A stretch of DNA of 10,068 bases, from the NCBI GenBank assembly GCA_005786915.1, contig SYCM01000046.1:1-10068 (forward strand), read 5' to 3'. A program made the position numbers and the translations under genes. Positions 1-5,297 of the stretch are shown piece by piece. Source of the stretch: Bacteroidota bacterium. Lineage in GTDB: Bacteria; Bacteroidota; Bacteroidia; Flavobacteriales; Schleiferiaceae. The notes beneath the pieces are model-generated. The model had not been told where the DNA came from. It did not search any database and saw only the letters and a program-made list of their open reading frames with translations. How positions within the stretch are numbered: the first letter of the stretch is position 1; every line of letters starts with the position of its first letter.

Positions 1-8
1 GCAGCCAG

Positions 9-443
9 CTACTTGCGCAGCAAATAGGCCTTCGTGGCTTCCTGTTCAATCGGGTAGGTAAAGGGAACGTTCGCGAGTTCCGCCTTAGGTACCCACACGG
101 CGCGTTCGCCGTCCTCGTAGGGGACGGCCACAGTAGGGTGCGTCGCAAACGACATGGGCCCTACCGTCGTAACGCGGTAAAAGAAGCTAAATACCTGCAC
201 TTCGAGGTCAAATGCCGAAACTACAGGGAACTCGTTGAAGTAAACCAGGTCTTCGACCGAGACGTCCAGCTGAAGTTCCTCCTGAAATTCGCGCACCAGG
301 GCCTCGCGGATGCCTTCGCCCCACTCGACCCCGCCGCCGGGGTACTTGACGAGGGGTTGGCCGCGAAAGCGCTCGGCGCTCACCAGCACCCGCCCTTGGG
401 CATCTTCTAAAAATCCGTAGACGCGGACCGTGCGCTTGCTCAT
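9..443 (-). CDS. Nudix hydrolase (substrate unknown)
   Basis: Protein of 144 residues with a Nudix box at residues 37-59: G37, five residues, E43, seven residues, then R51-E52-F53-Q54-E55-E56. These are the residues that bind the divalent metal and position the pyrophosphate bond of nucleoside-diphosphate-linked substrates. The glycine usually found three residues after E55 is Q58, a tolerated but noticeable change. The rest (beta strands around 5-23 and 62-92) fits a single-domain Nudix protein of normal length with no extra substrate domain, so the substrate cannot be named. The ATG lies in an ATGA overlap with the stop of mnmD, so it is probably translated by coupling as the last gene of a four-gene operon. 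A promoter-like GACCTTTG sits 5 nt before the ATG. The stop codon is TAG at 11-9. Family assignment is firm; function is open. Confidence 0.93.
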   Translation of the reverse strand: MSKRTVRVYGFLEDAQGRVLVSAERFRGQPLVKYPGGGVEWGEGIREALVREFQEELQLDVSVEDLVYFNEFPVVSAFDLEVQVFSFFYRVTTVGPMSFATHPTVAVPYEDGERAVWVPKAELANVPFTYPIEQEATKAYLLRK

Positions 444-1069
444 GGGGTCAAAGGTCGCACGACGCGGAGCATTTCGCGCTTACCCGGGGGACCTTGGGGA
501 CGGTCCACTTGCCATCCGCGCGCACAAAGTGCCCGCCGCACGACCCCTTGGGCGCAGTAGGTGACCCAGATTCCGCCGGGCCGCAGCAGTTCCAGCCAGC
601 GGTGCAGCATAGCTTCGGCCCAAAACTCGCGCTGTATGCCCGGACCAAAGGCGTCATAGTACACGAGGTCAAATTCGGCCATCGGAAGCGGGGATTCCAG
701 CGTCACCGGCTCGGTGTGGAGGGTTAGCCCCGCCAGCCACGCCCGTTCCTCGGCCGACCACCCCATACGTTGGGCGTAGTCGATTTGTTCGTCTTCGGGC
801 AGTGGGTAGGCCTCCCAGGCCTCGTAGTGCAGGTCGAGGCCTTCTTGAGCCGCCCAGCGGCGGGTGAGGATGGCGTTGAGGCCGGTACCAAGGCCCATTT
901 CGGCGACGCGCACATGGGTAGCGCTCGGGTTGAGGGCGCGCCAATGAAAAAACCCTTCGGTCCCAAAGACGTGCTGGGCTTCCCGAAGGGCTCCGTAGCG
1001 GGAATGAAATTCCGCCGCAAAATGCGGGTGAACCGCCGACCACGAACCGTCTGCCGTGGGCTGAAGCAC
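440..1069 (-). CDS. mnmD: tRNA (5-methylaminomethyl-2-thiouridine)(34) methyltransferase MnmD
   Basis: S-adenosylmethionine-dependent enzyme that methylates the aminomethyl group at wobble U34 of certain tRNAs, the last step after MnmE/MnmG and thiolation. The 209-residue protein shows the MnmC methyltransferase-domain signatures in order: FHSRYGALREAQHVF at 21-35, the SAM-binding EMGLGTGLNA at 57-66, YYDAFGP at 137-143, LRPGG near 162-166, TYCAQGVVRRAL at 170-181 and GPPGKREM at 193-200. The FAD-dependent oxidase half of bifunctional MnmC is absent, so this is the free-standing form (DUF752). The start is taken as GTG at 1069-1067: it puts the typical LQPTADGS lead-in directly before the domain, and the next in-frame Met (58) is inside the SAM motif. 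The G of this GTG is the last base of the upstream gene's TAG, and the 3' end overlaps the Nudix ATG, so coupling on both sides is likely. Confidence 0.93.
   Translation of the reverse strand: MLQPTADGSWSAVHPHFAAEFHSRYGALREAQHVFGTEGFFHWRALNPSATHVRVAEMGLGTGLNAILTRRWAAQEGLDLHYEAWEAYPLPEDEQIDYAQRMGWSAEERAWLAGLTLHTEPVTLESPLPMAEFDLVYYDAFGPGIQREFWAEAMLHRWLELLRPGGIWVTYCAQGVVRRALCARGWQVDRPQGPPGKREMLRVVRPLTP
449..456 (-). promoter_or_regulatory. Candidate -7-like element before the Nudix gene
   Basis: On the minus strand the sequence GACCTTTG ends 5 nt before the Nudix ATG. It matches the Bacteroidota -7 consensus TAnnTTTG except for G in place of the first T. No -33 TTG is visible at the usual distance. 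It lies inside the 3' end of mnmD, so it would be an internal operon promoter giving a nearly leaderless mRNA. Weak alone; the same 8-mer recurs before two other genes here. Confidence 0.25.
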
Positions 1070-1518
1070 TACTCTTGAACTTTGATGCCGCGAATGCGGT
1101 CTAAGGGACCGGGGCAGTGCTGCTGGTGGCAGGATTCGCAGGTCGCAATTACCGTGTTAAACGCCTCAATCTGGGCCTCTCGGTTGCCCTGCTGGCGCAA
1201 GGCCTCGGCCAAGGCGTCGAGGTTGCTGAGGTAGGCCTCGGCAAAACCCGGAAAGCTCTCTTTAATTTCCTCAGGCTTGGTAGGCTCAGCCGTTTTGATG
1301 GGCTCGTGGGCGGCGCGCAGCGACTCGACGTCGGCCAAAGTCAAGGTGCCGGCTTGGGCCTTGGCTTTGAGCTCTTCCATGTCGGCCGTCATTTCGCGCA
1401 TCGTGGCCGCCAAGCCGCTGGGCTCGGCCACCCGAGAGCTGCGCTTTGGTGCCGGCGCTTCCTGCTGGCAGGCCGCGAGCACGGCCAGAAAGGCCAAGGC
1501 AAACGCCGGTTTACTCAT
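1069..1518 (-). CDS. Small lipoprotein with a C-terminal CxxCH heme-binding motif (cytochrome c'-like layout)
   Basis: A 149-residue protein starting MSKPAFALAFLAVLAAC, a lipoprotein signal peptide with lipobox LAAC and lipidated Cys17, so an envelope location is expected. An earlier in-frame start exists at 1560, but only the 1518 ATG puts the signal peptide at the N-terminus. The body (about 37-125) reads as charged amphipathic helices (MREMTADMEELKAKAQ; AYLSNLDALAEALRQQ). Near the C-terminus C127-x-x-C130-H131 is a classic covalent heme site, followed by C135-P-G-P and RI. A helical body with heme at the C-terminal end resembles class II cytochromes (c', c556); Met40, Met43 or Met47 could be an axial ligand. 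I recall similar short proteins ending CxxCHxxxCPGP in flavobacteria, but know no assigned function. The gene overlaps the DUF4920 gene by 8 bp upstream and mnmD by 1 bp downstream. Confidence 0.85.
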   Translation of the reverse strand: MSKPAFALAFLAVLAACQQEAPAPKRSSRVAEPSGLAATMREMTADMEELKAKAQAGTLTLADVESLRAAHEPIKTAEPTKPEEIKESFPGFAEAYLSNLDALAEALRQQGNREAQIEAFNTVIATCESCHQQHCPGPLDRIRGIKVQE

Positions 1519-2062
1519 GGTCGTGACCTTCAGCCGCTCCTTCGGCGGCGGCCTCGCCATGTCCTTCTGACTCGGTAGAGGCTGCCGGCTTCTGAACTAA
1601 TGCCACGCCCGAAGCCATGACGGTCAAGCGTACCTCAGGCTGGGTGATCGCGGCGACCGCGCTGTCGGACTCGTTGGCGTCGCGCGCCTGCTCCTGCAGC
1701 CACTCCACGCTCAAAACTTCTTTCTTCACCGCACCGGCCACTGTAGCCACTTCGCCGCTGGCATCCATCGGAACAAAAAATCCGTAGTCCTTAAATCGAA
1801 CCAGCGCCGTGGTCGCGGAGTCCAACTGAACTTCCATCCAGCATCCTTTGGTCTGGCACACCGCCTGAATAGGAGCCTCAAACGTAACCCAGATGGAGTC
1901 ACTAGTCTCTAACTGCTTGAGCACTTCAGCGCCGGTCAGCACTGGGGTTCCGATGGCGGCGGAATCGCCAAAATAGTCGTACACCACTACCTCTTCGGCG
2001 GGAGTTTGATTGCAAGAAGCAAGTAGCACTGCAGCTGCAGTAAAAGCGAGAATGGAACGCAT
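1511..2062 (-). CDS. DUF4920-domain lipoprotein
   Basis: A 183-residue protein starting MRSILAFTAAAVLLASC, a lipoprotein signal with lipobox LASC and lipidated Cys17. The longer frame to 2161 would bury this signal, so the 2062 ATG is chosen. After a short linker comes FGDS (about 31), typical of DUF4920 starts. The family core is clear: VCQTKGCWM at 68-76 with paired Cys69/Cys74, and VRFKDYGFFVP at 88-98. The cysteine pair could bind metal or form a disulfide; the family has no established activity that I know. Residues 166-183 form a low-complexity tail of Gly, Ala, Glu and three His ending GHDHE, suggestive of weak metal binding. It is the first gene of a minus-strand operon, with a -7 element 19 nt before the ATG, and diverges from ilvE. 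The last codons overlap the ATG of the heme lipoprotein. Confidence 0.92.
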   Translation of the reverse strand: MRSILAFTAAAVLLASCNQTPAEEVVVYDYFGDSAAIGTPVLTGAEVLKQLETSDSIWVTFEAPIQAVCQTKGCWMEVQLDSATTALVRFKDYGFFVPMDASGEVATVAGAVKKEVLSVEWLQEQARDANESDSAVAAITQPEVRLTVMASGVALVQKPAASTESEGHGEAAAEGAAEGHDHE

Positions 2063-2080
2063 AATAAAGGGTTTTACGCT

Positions 2081-2100
2081 GCAAAAATACGTACCTTTGC
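2081..2100. promoter_or_regulatory. Back-to-back divergent -7 elements for ilvE and the DUF4920 operon
   Basis: Two full matches to the Bacteroidota -7 consensus TAnnTTTG face away from each other around a central TACGTA: TACCTTTG at 2092-2099 on the plus strand (42 nt before the ilvE ATG) and TATTTTTG at 2089-2082 on the minus strand (19 nt before the DUF4920 ATG). The whole 20 bp is a palindrome apart from two mismatched base pairs, which fall in the unspecified nn positions. No convincing -33 TTG is seen at the expected spacing on either side; the nearest for ilvE is TTTT at 2072-2075. The two polymerase footprints would overlap, so initiation is probably mutually exclusive (inference). 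Confidence 0.6.
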
Positions 2101-2141
2101 GGCGCTTTGGCGCGGACGTCAAGCACAACCCATTATTGCCC

Positions 2142-3191
2142 ATGAAGATTATCCGCACCACCCAATCCCGTCTGAGTCAAGTTGACTTTGCGAACCTCGG
2201 TTTTGGTTCAGGACTGGCTGACCACGCTTTTTACGCCGAATTCGCCGACGGAAGTTGGGACGAGGGCCGCATTGAACCCTACGGTCCCCTTAAGCAAGGA
2301 CTTGCCCTGCACGCGCTGCACTACGGTCAAGCCGTGTTTGAAGGTCAAAAAGCCTACCGCCAGGCCGACGGTGGAATTGCCATCTTCCGTCCGTTAGACA
2401 ACGCCAAGCGCCTCAACCGCAGCGGAGAGCGCATGATGATCCCCGCCCTTCCCGAACGCCTCTTCATCGACGGCCTGGACGCGCTGATTGCGGTCGACCA
2501 AGAATGGGTTCCGCGCGGCGCGAACCAATCTCTGTACCTGCGCCCGTTCCTGTTCGGCAGTAGCGAGTTCATCACCGCCCGCCCCTCTGAAGAGTACACC
2601 TTTGGCATCGTTACCAGCCCCTCAGGCGAGCTCTACACGAAGCCGGTCCGCGTGAAGGTGGAACGCCACTTCACCCGCGCCACCTCAGGAGGAGTGGGAT
2701 TTGCCAAGGCAGCGGGCAACTATGGCGGCGCGTTTTTGGCGACCCGCGAAGCCGTACAGCAAGGCTACCAGCAAGTCCTGTGGACCGACCACCACAACCA
2801 CGATTATTTTGAGGAGGCCGGTACCATGAACGTCGCCTTCGTCGTGCGCGAAACGCTTATCACCCCCGCTCTTAGCGACCGCATTCTTGCGGGCCTAACC
2901 CGTGATTCCATCCTCACGCTTTGCCGCGAATGGGGTATTGCCGTGGAAGAGCGTCCGATTGCGGTGGCCGAAATCGTCGACGCCGCCAAGGCCGGCGAGC
3001 TCAACGAGGCTTTCGGAATGGGCACCGCCGCGGTGGTTAGCCCGATCGAGGCCTTTGGCATGGACGACGAACTACACCAAGTACCGGTACCCGAGGACGG
3101 TATAGCGGTGCGCGTGCGCGCGGCTCTTGCCGACATTCGCTACGGACGCGCCGAAGACCGCCACGGGTGGATGCACCGCGTGGCCCTTTAG
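2142..3191 (+). CDS. ilvE: Branched-chain amino acid aminotransferase (type II BCAT)
   Basis: PLP enzyme of fold type IV that exchanges amino groups between leucine, isoleucine or valine and 2-oxoglutarate: last step of synthesis and first step of breakdown, in the cytoplasm. The 349-residue protein carries the family marks: LHALHYGQAVFEGQKAYR at 56-73, LYLRPFLFGSS at 131-141, GFAKAAGNYGG at 186-196 with K189 as the expected Schiff-base lysine, YFEEAGTMNV at 222-231 with the PLP-contacting Glu225, ILAGLTRDSIL at 248-258 and GTAAVVSPI at 294-302. This pattern is the ilvE_II/eukaryotic-like subgroup rather than the shorter E. coli type. The frame is open back to 2010, but the ATG at 2142 gives normal family length and lies downstream of the -7 element at 2092-2099. 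No Shine-Dalgarno is visible, as is common in this phylum. An intrinsic terminator follows, so it is probably monocistronic. Confidence 0.96.
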   Translation: MKIIRTTQSRLSQVDFANLGFGSGLADHAFYAEFADGSWDEGRIEPYGPLKQGLALHALHYGQAVFEGQKAYRQADGGIAIFRPLDNAKRLNRSGERMMIPALPERLFIDGLDALIAVDQEWVPRGANQSLYLRPFLFGSSEFITARPSEEYTFGIVTSPSGELYTKPVRVKVERHFTRATSGGVGFAKAAGNYGGAFLATREAVQQGYQQVLWTDHHNHDYFEEAGTMNVAFVVRETLITPALSDRILAGLTRDSILTLCREWGIAVEERPIAVAEIVDAAKAGELNEAFGMGTAAVVSPIEAFGMDDELHQVPVPEDGIAVRVRAALADIRYGRAEDRHGWMHRVAL

Positions 3192-3215
3192 CCTGAAACT
3201 CGAAGACAGCCCATG

Positions 3216-3245
3216 CCCTTGACCCGCGTCAAGGGTATTTTTTTT
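3216..3245 (+). terminator. Intrinsic terminator of ilvE
   Basis: A perfect 8-bp stem CCCTTGAC / GTCAAGGG (3216-3223 with 3228-3235) closes a CCGC loop and is followed directly by TATTTTTTTT (3236-3245). It lies 25 nt after the ilvE stop. There is no matching A-tract on the other side, so it should act only on plus-strand transcripts. It is the only strong intrinsic terminator I see in the window. Confidence 0.9.
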
Positions 3246-3272
3246 GCGGGGGCGGGATCGGTTAGGGCGGGC

Positions 3273-3851
3273 CTACATCCCCAGCCGCTTCTGCACCATT
3301 ACCTCTACCGCTTGGCAAAGGGTGAGCGGGTCTTGGGCGCGCCACGACGCAGCTCTGAAGCGCGGACCGGACCAGATGTAGCGACCCAGGCGTGCCCGGG
3401 CGACTTCGTCGGCCACGTGGTCGCGAAAGTTGAGCCCCACAATCCATCCGCCCTCGCTTTCGACTTCTTCAGCCCATTCCGCGTAGTAGTCGGGGTCGTC
3501 GGCGTGAAAGTTCAGCAGGTTGTCGCCCACGAGGACAAAGCGCACAATGCCTTCGGCCAGAAGCGGATCCGCCACGCGGCGCTTGAACTCCATTACGTCG
3601 TTGTGCAGGGCGTCGTTCCATTCGCCGAGCAGCTCGATCACCGCACAGCCTTCGGCGTAGTCGACAAAGAGCACCTTGAGGAACAAGGTTTCGCAGCCGA
3701 TGTCGTCCCAGTCGGGGTGGATCACAAAATCGTACATCTGATGGTAGGCACCGTTCGCCGGAGCCCCCTGATCGAGAAAAAACGGACTCCGCGGATCCTC
3801 CGCCGCAAGATATCGAGTGCGCCAAGCGCTGTGGGGTTGAAGCGAATGCAT
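3273..3851 (-). CDS. Conserved hypothetical protein
   Basis: A 192-residue soluble protein with no signal peptide or membrane segment. Features seen: an aromatic/acidic N-terminal half with YHQMYDFVIHPDWDDIGCETLFLKVLFVDYAEGCAVIELLGEWNDALHND split over residues 36-85, FKRRVADPLLAEGI near 89-102, a hydrophobic strand VRFVLVGDNLLNFHADDPDYYAEW at about 103-126, GGWIVGLNFRDHVADEV near 134-150, and a basic C-terminus. The acidic and His-rich stretch NFHADDPDYY could bind metal, but no known catalytic motif is complete. I recall similar proteins (EGCAVIELLGEWNDA, NFHASDD) as uncharacterised genes in flavobacteria; I cannot give a domain name. It is not clearly in an operon: it starts 40 bp from the divergent epimerase gene and ends facing the ilvE terminator. 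Coding status is strong because frame, composition and length are those of a normal gene. Confidence 0.85.
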   Translation of the reverse strand: MHSLQPHSAWRTRYLAAEDPRSPFFLDQGAPANGAYHQMYDFVIHPDWDDIGCETLFLKVLFVDYAEGCAVIELLGEWNDALHNDVMEFKRRVADPLLAEGIVRFVLVGDNLLNFHADDPDYYAEWAEEVESEGGWIVGLNFRDHVADEVARARLGRYIWSGPRFRAASWRAQDPLTLCQAVEVMVQKRLGM

Positions 3852-3871
3852 ATCCGAGTGAACTGTGGCGC

Positions 3872-3879
3872 TAAGTTCG
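3872..3879 (+). promoter_or_regulatory. Weak -7-like element before the epimerase gene
   Basis: TAAGTTCG differs from TAnnTTTG at one position and ends 12 nt before the ATG at 3892, within the 40-bp divergent gap. No -33 element is evident. AGAAGG at 3885-3890 looks like a Shine-Dalgarno sequence but is only 1 nt from the ATG, too close for normal use. Confidence 0.25.
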
Positions 3880-3891
3880 CGTTGAGAAGGT

Positions 3892-4776
3892 ATGATTTAC
3901 TGCGTTACCGGAGGAAATGGCCTCGTCGGCCGAGCGGTTCAGAACGAACTTGAAGCGCAAGGACATGAAGTCCGCATTTTGACGCGCTCGCCCCGCAAAA
4001 AAGGAGAATTTGCCTGGAATCCGGCCCAAGGCACGGTGGACCTGCGGGCCCTCGAGGGCGCCGACGCCCTCATCCACCTGGCGGGCGCGTCGGTCTCCGA
4101 ACGCTGGACGGCCCGACACAAAAAAGCCATTATGGACAGCCGGGTCCAAGGATCGGAGGCGCTGTACCGCGCCCTGGAGCAGGTTAAATCGCGGCCCGAA
4201 GTGATCGTAAGTGCCTCTGCCGTGGGCATTTACCCCAACAGCTTGGATCGCGTCTACACGGAACGCGACGGCGGCGCCCCCGGATTTCTCGGTGACGTCG
4301 TCCGCGCCTGGGAGGCCCAAGCGGACCGCTTCGAGGCCCTAGGCCTTCGCGTGGCCAAACTGCGCATTGGTATCGTCCTTGGCCGCGGAGGTGGTGTACT
4401 TGGAACGCTTCTTCCGGTGTTCCGCTGGGGCCTCGGAAGTGCCCTCGGAAGCGGTCGGCATTGGATGCCCTGGATCCATGTCGACGACCTCGCGCAGATG
4501 CTGGTTCGCCTTGCCACCGACCGCAGTTTGCGCGGAGTGTGGAACGGCGTAGGACCCGAATCCGTCACCAATGCCGACTTCAGCCGCACGCTCGCCCAAG
4601 TCCTGAAGAAGCCCTTTTGGGCTCCGGCCCCGCCAGCTTGGGCCTTGCGCCTCGTTCTGGGCGAAATGGCCCAAATTGCCCTCATGAGCACCCACTGTTC
4701 GAGCGCCAAGTGGCAGAAAATTGGCTTTGCGTACCGCTTCAGCGAACTGCAGTCGGCATTGGAAGACCTCGTCTAA
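3892..4776 (+). CDS. TIGR01777-family NAD(P)-binding epimerase (SDR39U1/YfcH-like)
   Basis: An atypical short-chain dehydrogenase/reductase of 294 residues. The N-terminus is a Rossmann nucleotide-binding loop, TGGNGLVG at 6-13 (TGxxGxxG), followed by the second strand HEVRILTRSP at 25-34. HLAGASVSERWT at 62-73 and SASAVGIYP at 107-115 are strong marks of this family, as is GSGRHWMPWIHVDDLA at 187-201. Residues 241-293 form the C-terminal DUF1731 region, with ALRLVLGEMAQIALMST and a closing KIGFAYRFSELQSALEDL. Members are annotated as sugar-nucleotide epimerases by homology only; the real substrate is not established. The classical YxxxK pair is not obvious, as in its relatives. The gene is followed after 17 bp by the PH-like membrane protein on the same strand. 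The ATG is chosen because the Rossmann strand begins at residue 2. Confidence 0.93.
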   Translation: MIYCVTGGNGLVGRAVQNELEAQGHEVRILTRSPRKKGEFAWNPAQGTVDLRALEGADALIHLAGASVSERWTARHKKAIMDSRVQGSEALYRALEQVKSRPEVIVSASAVGIYPNSLDRVYTERDGGAPGFLGDVVRAWEAQADRFEALGLRVAKLRIGIVLGRGGGVLGTLLPVFRWGLGSALGSGRHWMPWIHVDDLAQMLVRLATDRSLRGVWNGVGPESVTNADFSRTLAQVLKKPFWAPAPPAWALRLVLGEMAQIALMSTHCSSAKWQKIGFAYRFSELQSALEDLV

Positions 4777-4781
4777 ACGGT

Positions 4782-4789
4782 TACCTTAG
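4782..4789 (+). promoter_or_regulatory. Weak -7-like element before the PH-like protein gene
   Basis: TACCTTAG matches TAnnTTTG except for A in place of the third T. It lies in the 17-bp gap after the epimerase gene and ends 4 nt before the ATG at 4794, so it would give a leaderless or nearly leaderless transcript. Co-transcription with the epimerase gene is an equally good explanation. Confidence 0.22.
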
Positions 4790-4793
4790 CGGC

Positions 4794-5297
4794 ATGTACC
4801 GCGAATCCTTCCGCATTCCTCAAGCCTTTTTGTGGATCCTCGCAATCACTGGCGGCTCCACCCTCGTGATGACGATCGCCGTGGCGAGCCAAGACGGATG
4901 GAACGATGAAGCCCTGTTCGCCGTCGCGCTGGTCACCGGCATTCAGGTGTTCACTATCTGGCTTATTCGCCGGCCCTGCCGCATTAAGGTGTCGGAATCA
5001 GGGATTGACATTTCGTACCGCCCCTTTAACCTTGGTCCTAAGCACGTCGATTGGGACGACGTGCTGCAGATCAATCACCGCAAAGTAGACCCGATGGGCG
5101 ACTTCATGGGATACGGGGTGCGCATGACGGGCTGGAAACGCGCCGATCGCGTCATCGCCTATGCGTTTGAAGAAGGCCGCTACGCGTTTTTCGTACGCAA
5201 AAACGCACCCAGCTTTGGCTTTCAAATCACCCAGCCCGAGGCTTGGGAGGCCGTGCTCGAGCACGCTGCTGCGCGCGGAATCGAGGTGCTGCGCTAA
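4794..5297 (+). CDS. Membrane protein with two transmembrane helices and a probable PH-like domain
   Basis: A 167-residue protein. Two hydrophobic segments, about 11-31 (AFLWILAITGGSTLVMTIAVA) and 41-58 (LFAVALVTGIQVFTIWLI), are joined by a short acidic loop (SQDGWNDEA) and followed by RRPC, suggesting a membrane hairpin with a cytoplasmic C-terminal domain. Residues 62-163 alternate in the way of a bacterial PH-like beta barrel capped by a helix: IKVSESGIDISYRPFNLGPKHVDWDDVLQI, then DPMGDFMGYGVRM, then YAFFVRKNAPSFGFQITQPEAWEAVLEHAAA. The pattern of two helices, a strand, W-D-D-V and a G-Y-G-(V/I)-R motif fits uncharacterised Bacteroidota proteins I recall. No enzymatic residues are seen. 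The frame is open far upstream, but that overlaps the epimerase in another frame; the 4794 ATG comes 17 bp after that gene. Its TAA overlaps the TAG of the convergent ABC gene. Confidence 0.8.
   Translation: MYRESFRIPQAFLWILAITGGSTLVMTIAVASQDGWNDEALFAVALVTGIQVFTIWLIRRPCRIKVSESGIDISYRPFNLGPKHVDWDDVLQINHRKVDPMGDFMGYGVRMTGWKRADRVIAYAFEEGRYAFFVRKNAPSFGFQITQPEAWEAVLEHAAARGIEVLR

Noticed and set aside
2102..2113. Small GC hairpin (GCGC, loop TTTG, GCGC) near the expected 5' end of the ilvE mRNA
   Set aside because: Only four base pairs and no attenuator-like partner, leader peptide or T-run; too little to call a regulatory RNA.
2010..2141. Upstream extension of ilvE from an ATG at 2010
   Set aside because: It overlaps the signal-peptide region of the divergent DUF4920 gene and crosses the -7 promoter elements. 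Normal BCAT length starts at 2142.
3213..3953. 246-codon plus-strand frame over the conserved hypothetical gene
   Set aside because: It is antisense shadow of 3273-3851 and also spans the ilvE terminator and the epimerase start region; no domain is seen.
3871..4320. 149-codon minus-strand frame within the epimerase gene
   Set aside because: Antisense shadow of a strongly supported Rossmann-fold gene in GC-rich DNA.
4461..4793. Upstream extension of the PH-like membrane protein
   Set aside because: It lies in the +2/+3 frame of the epimerase C-terminus and encodes low-complexity Arg/Pro-rich sequence with no relation to the membrane protein.
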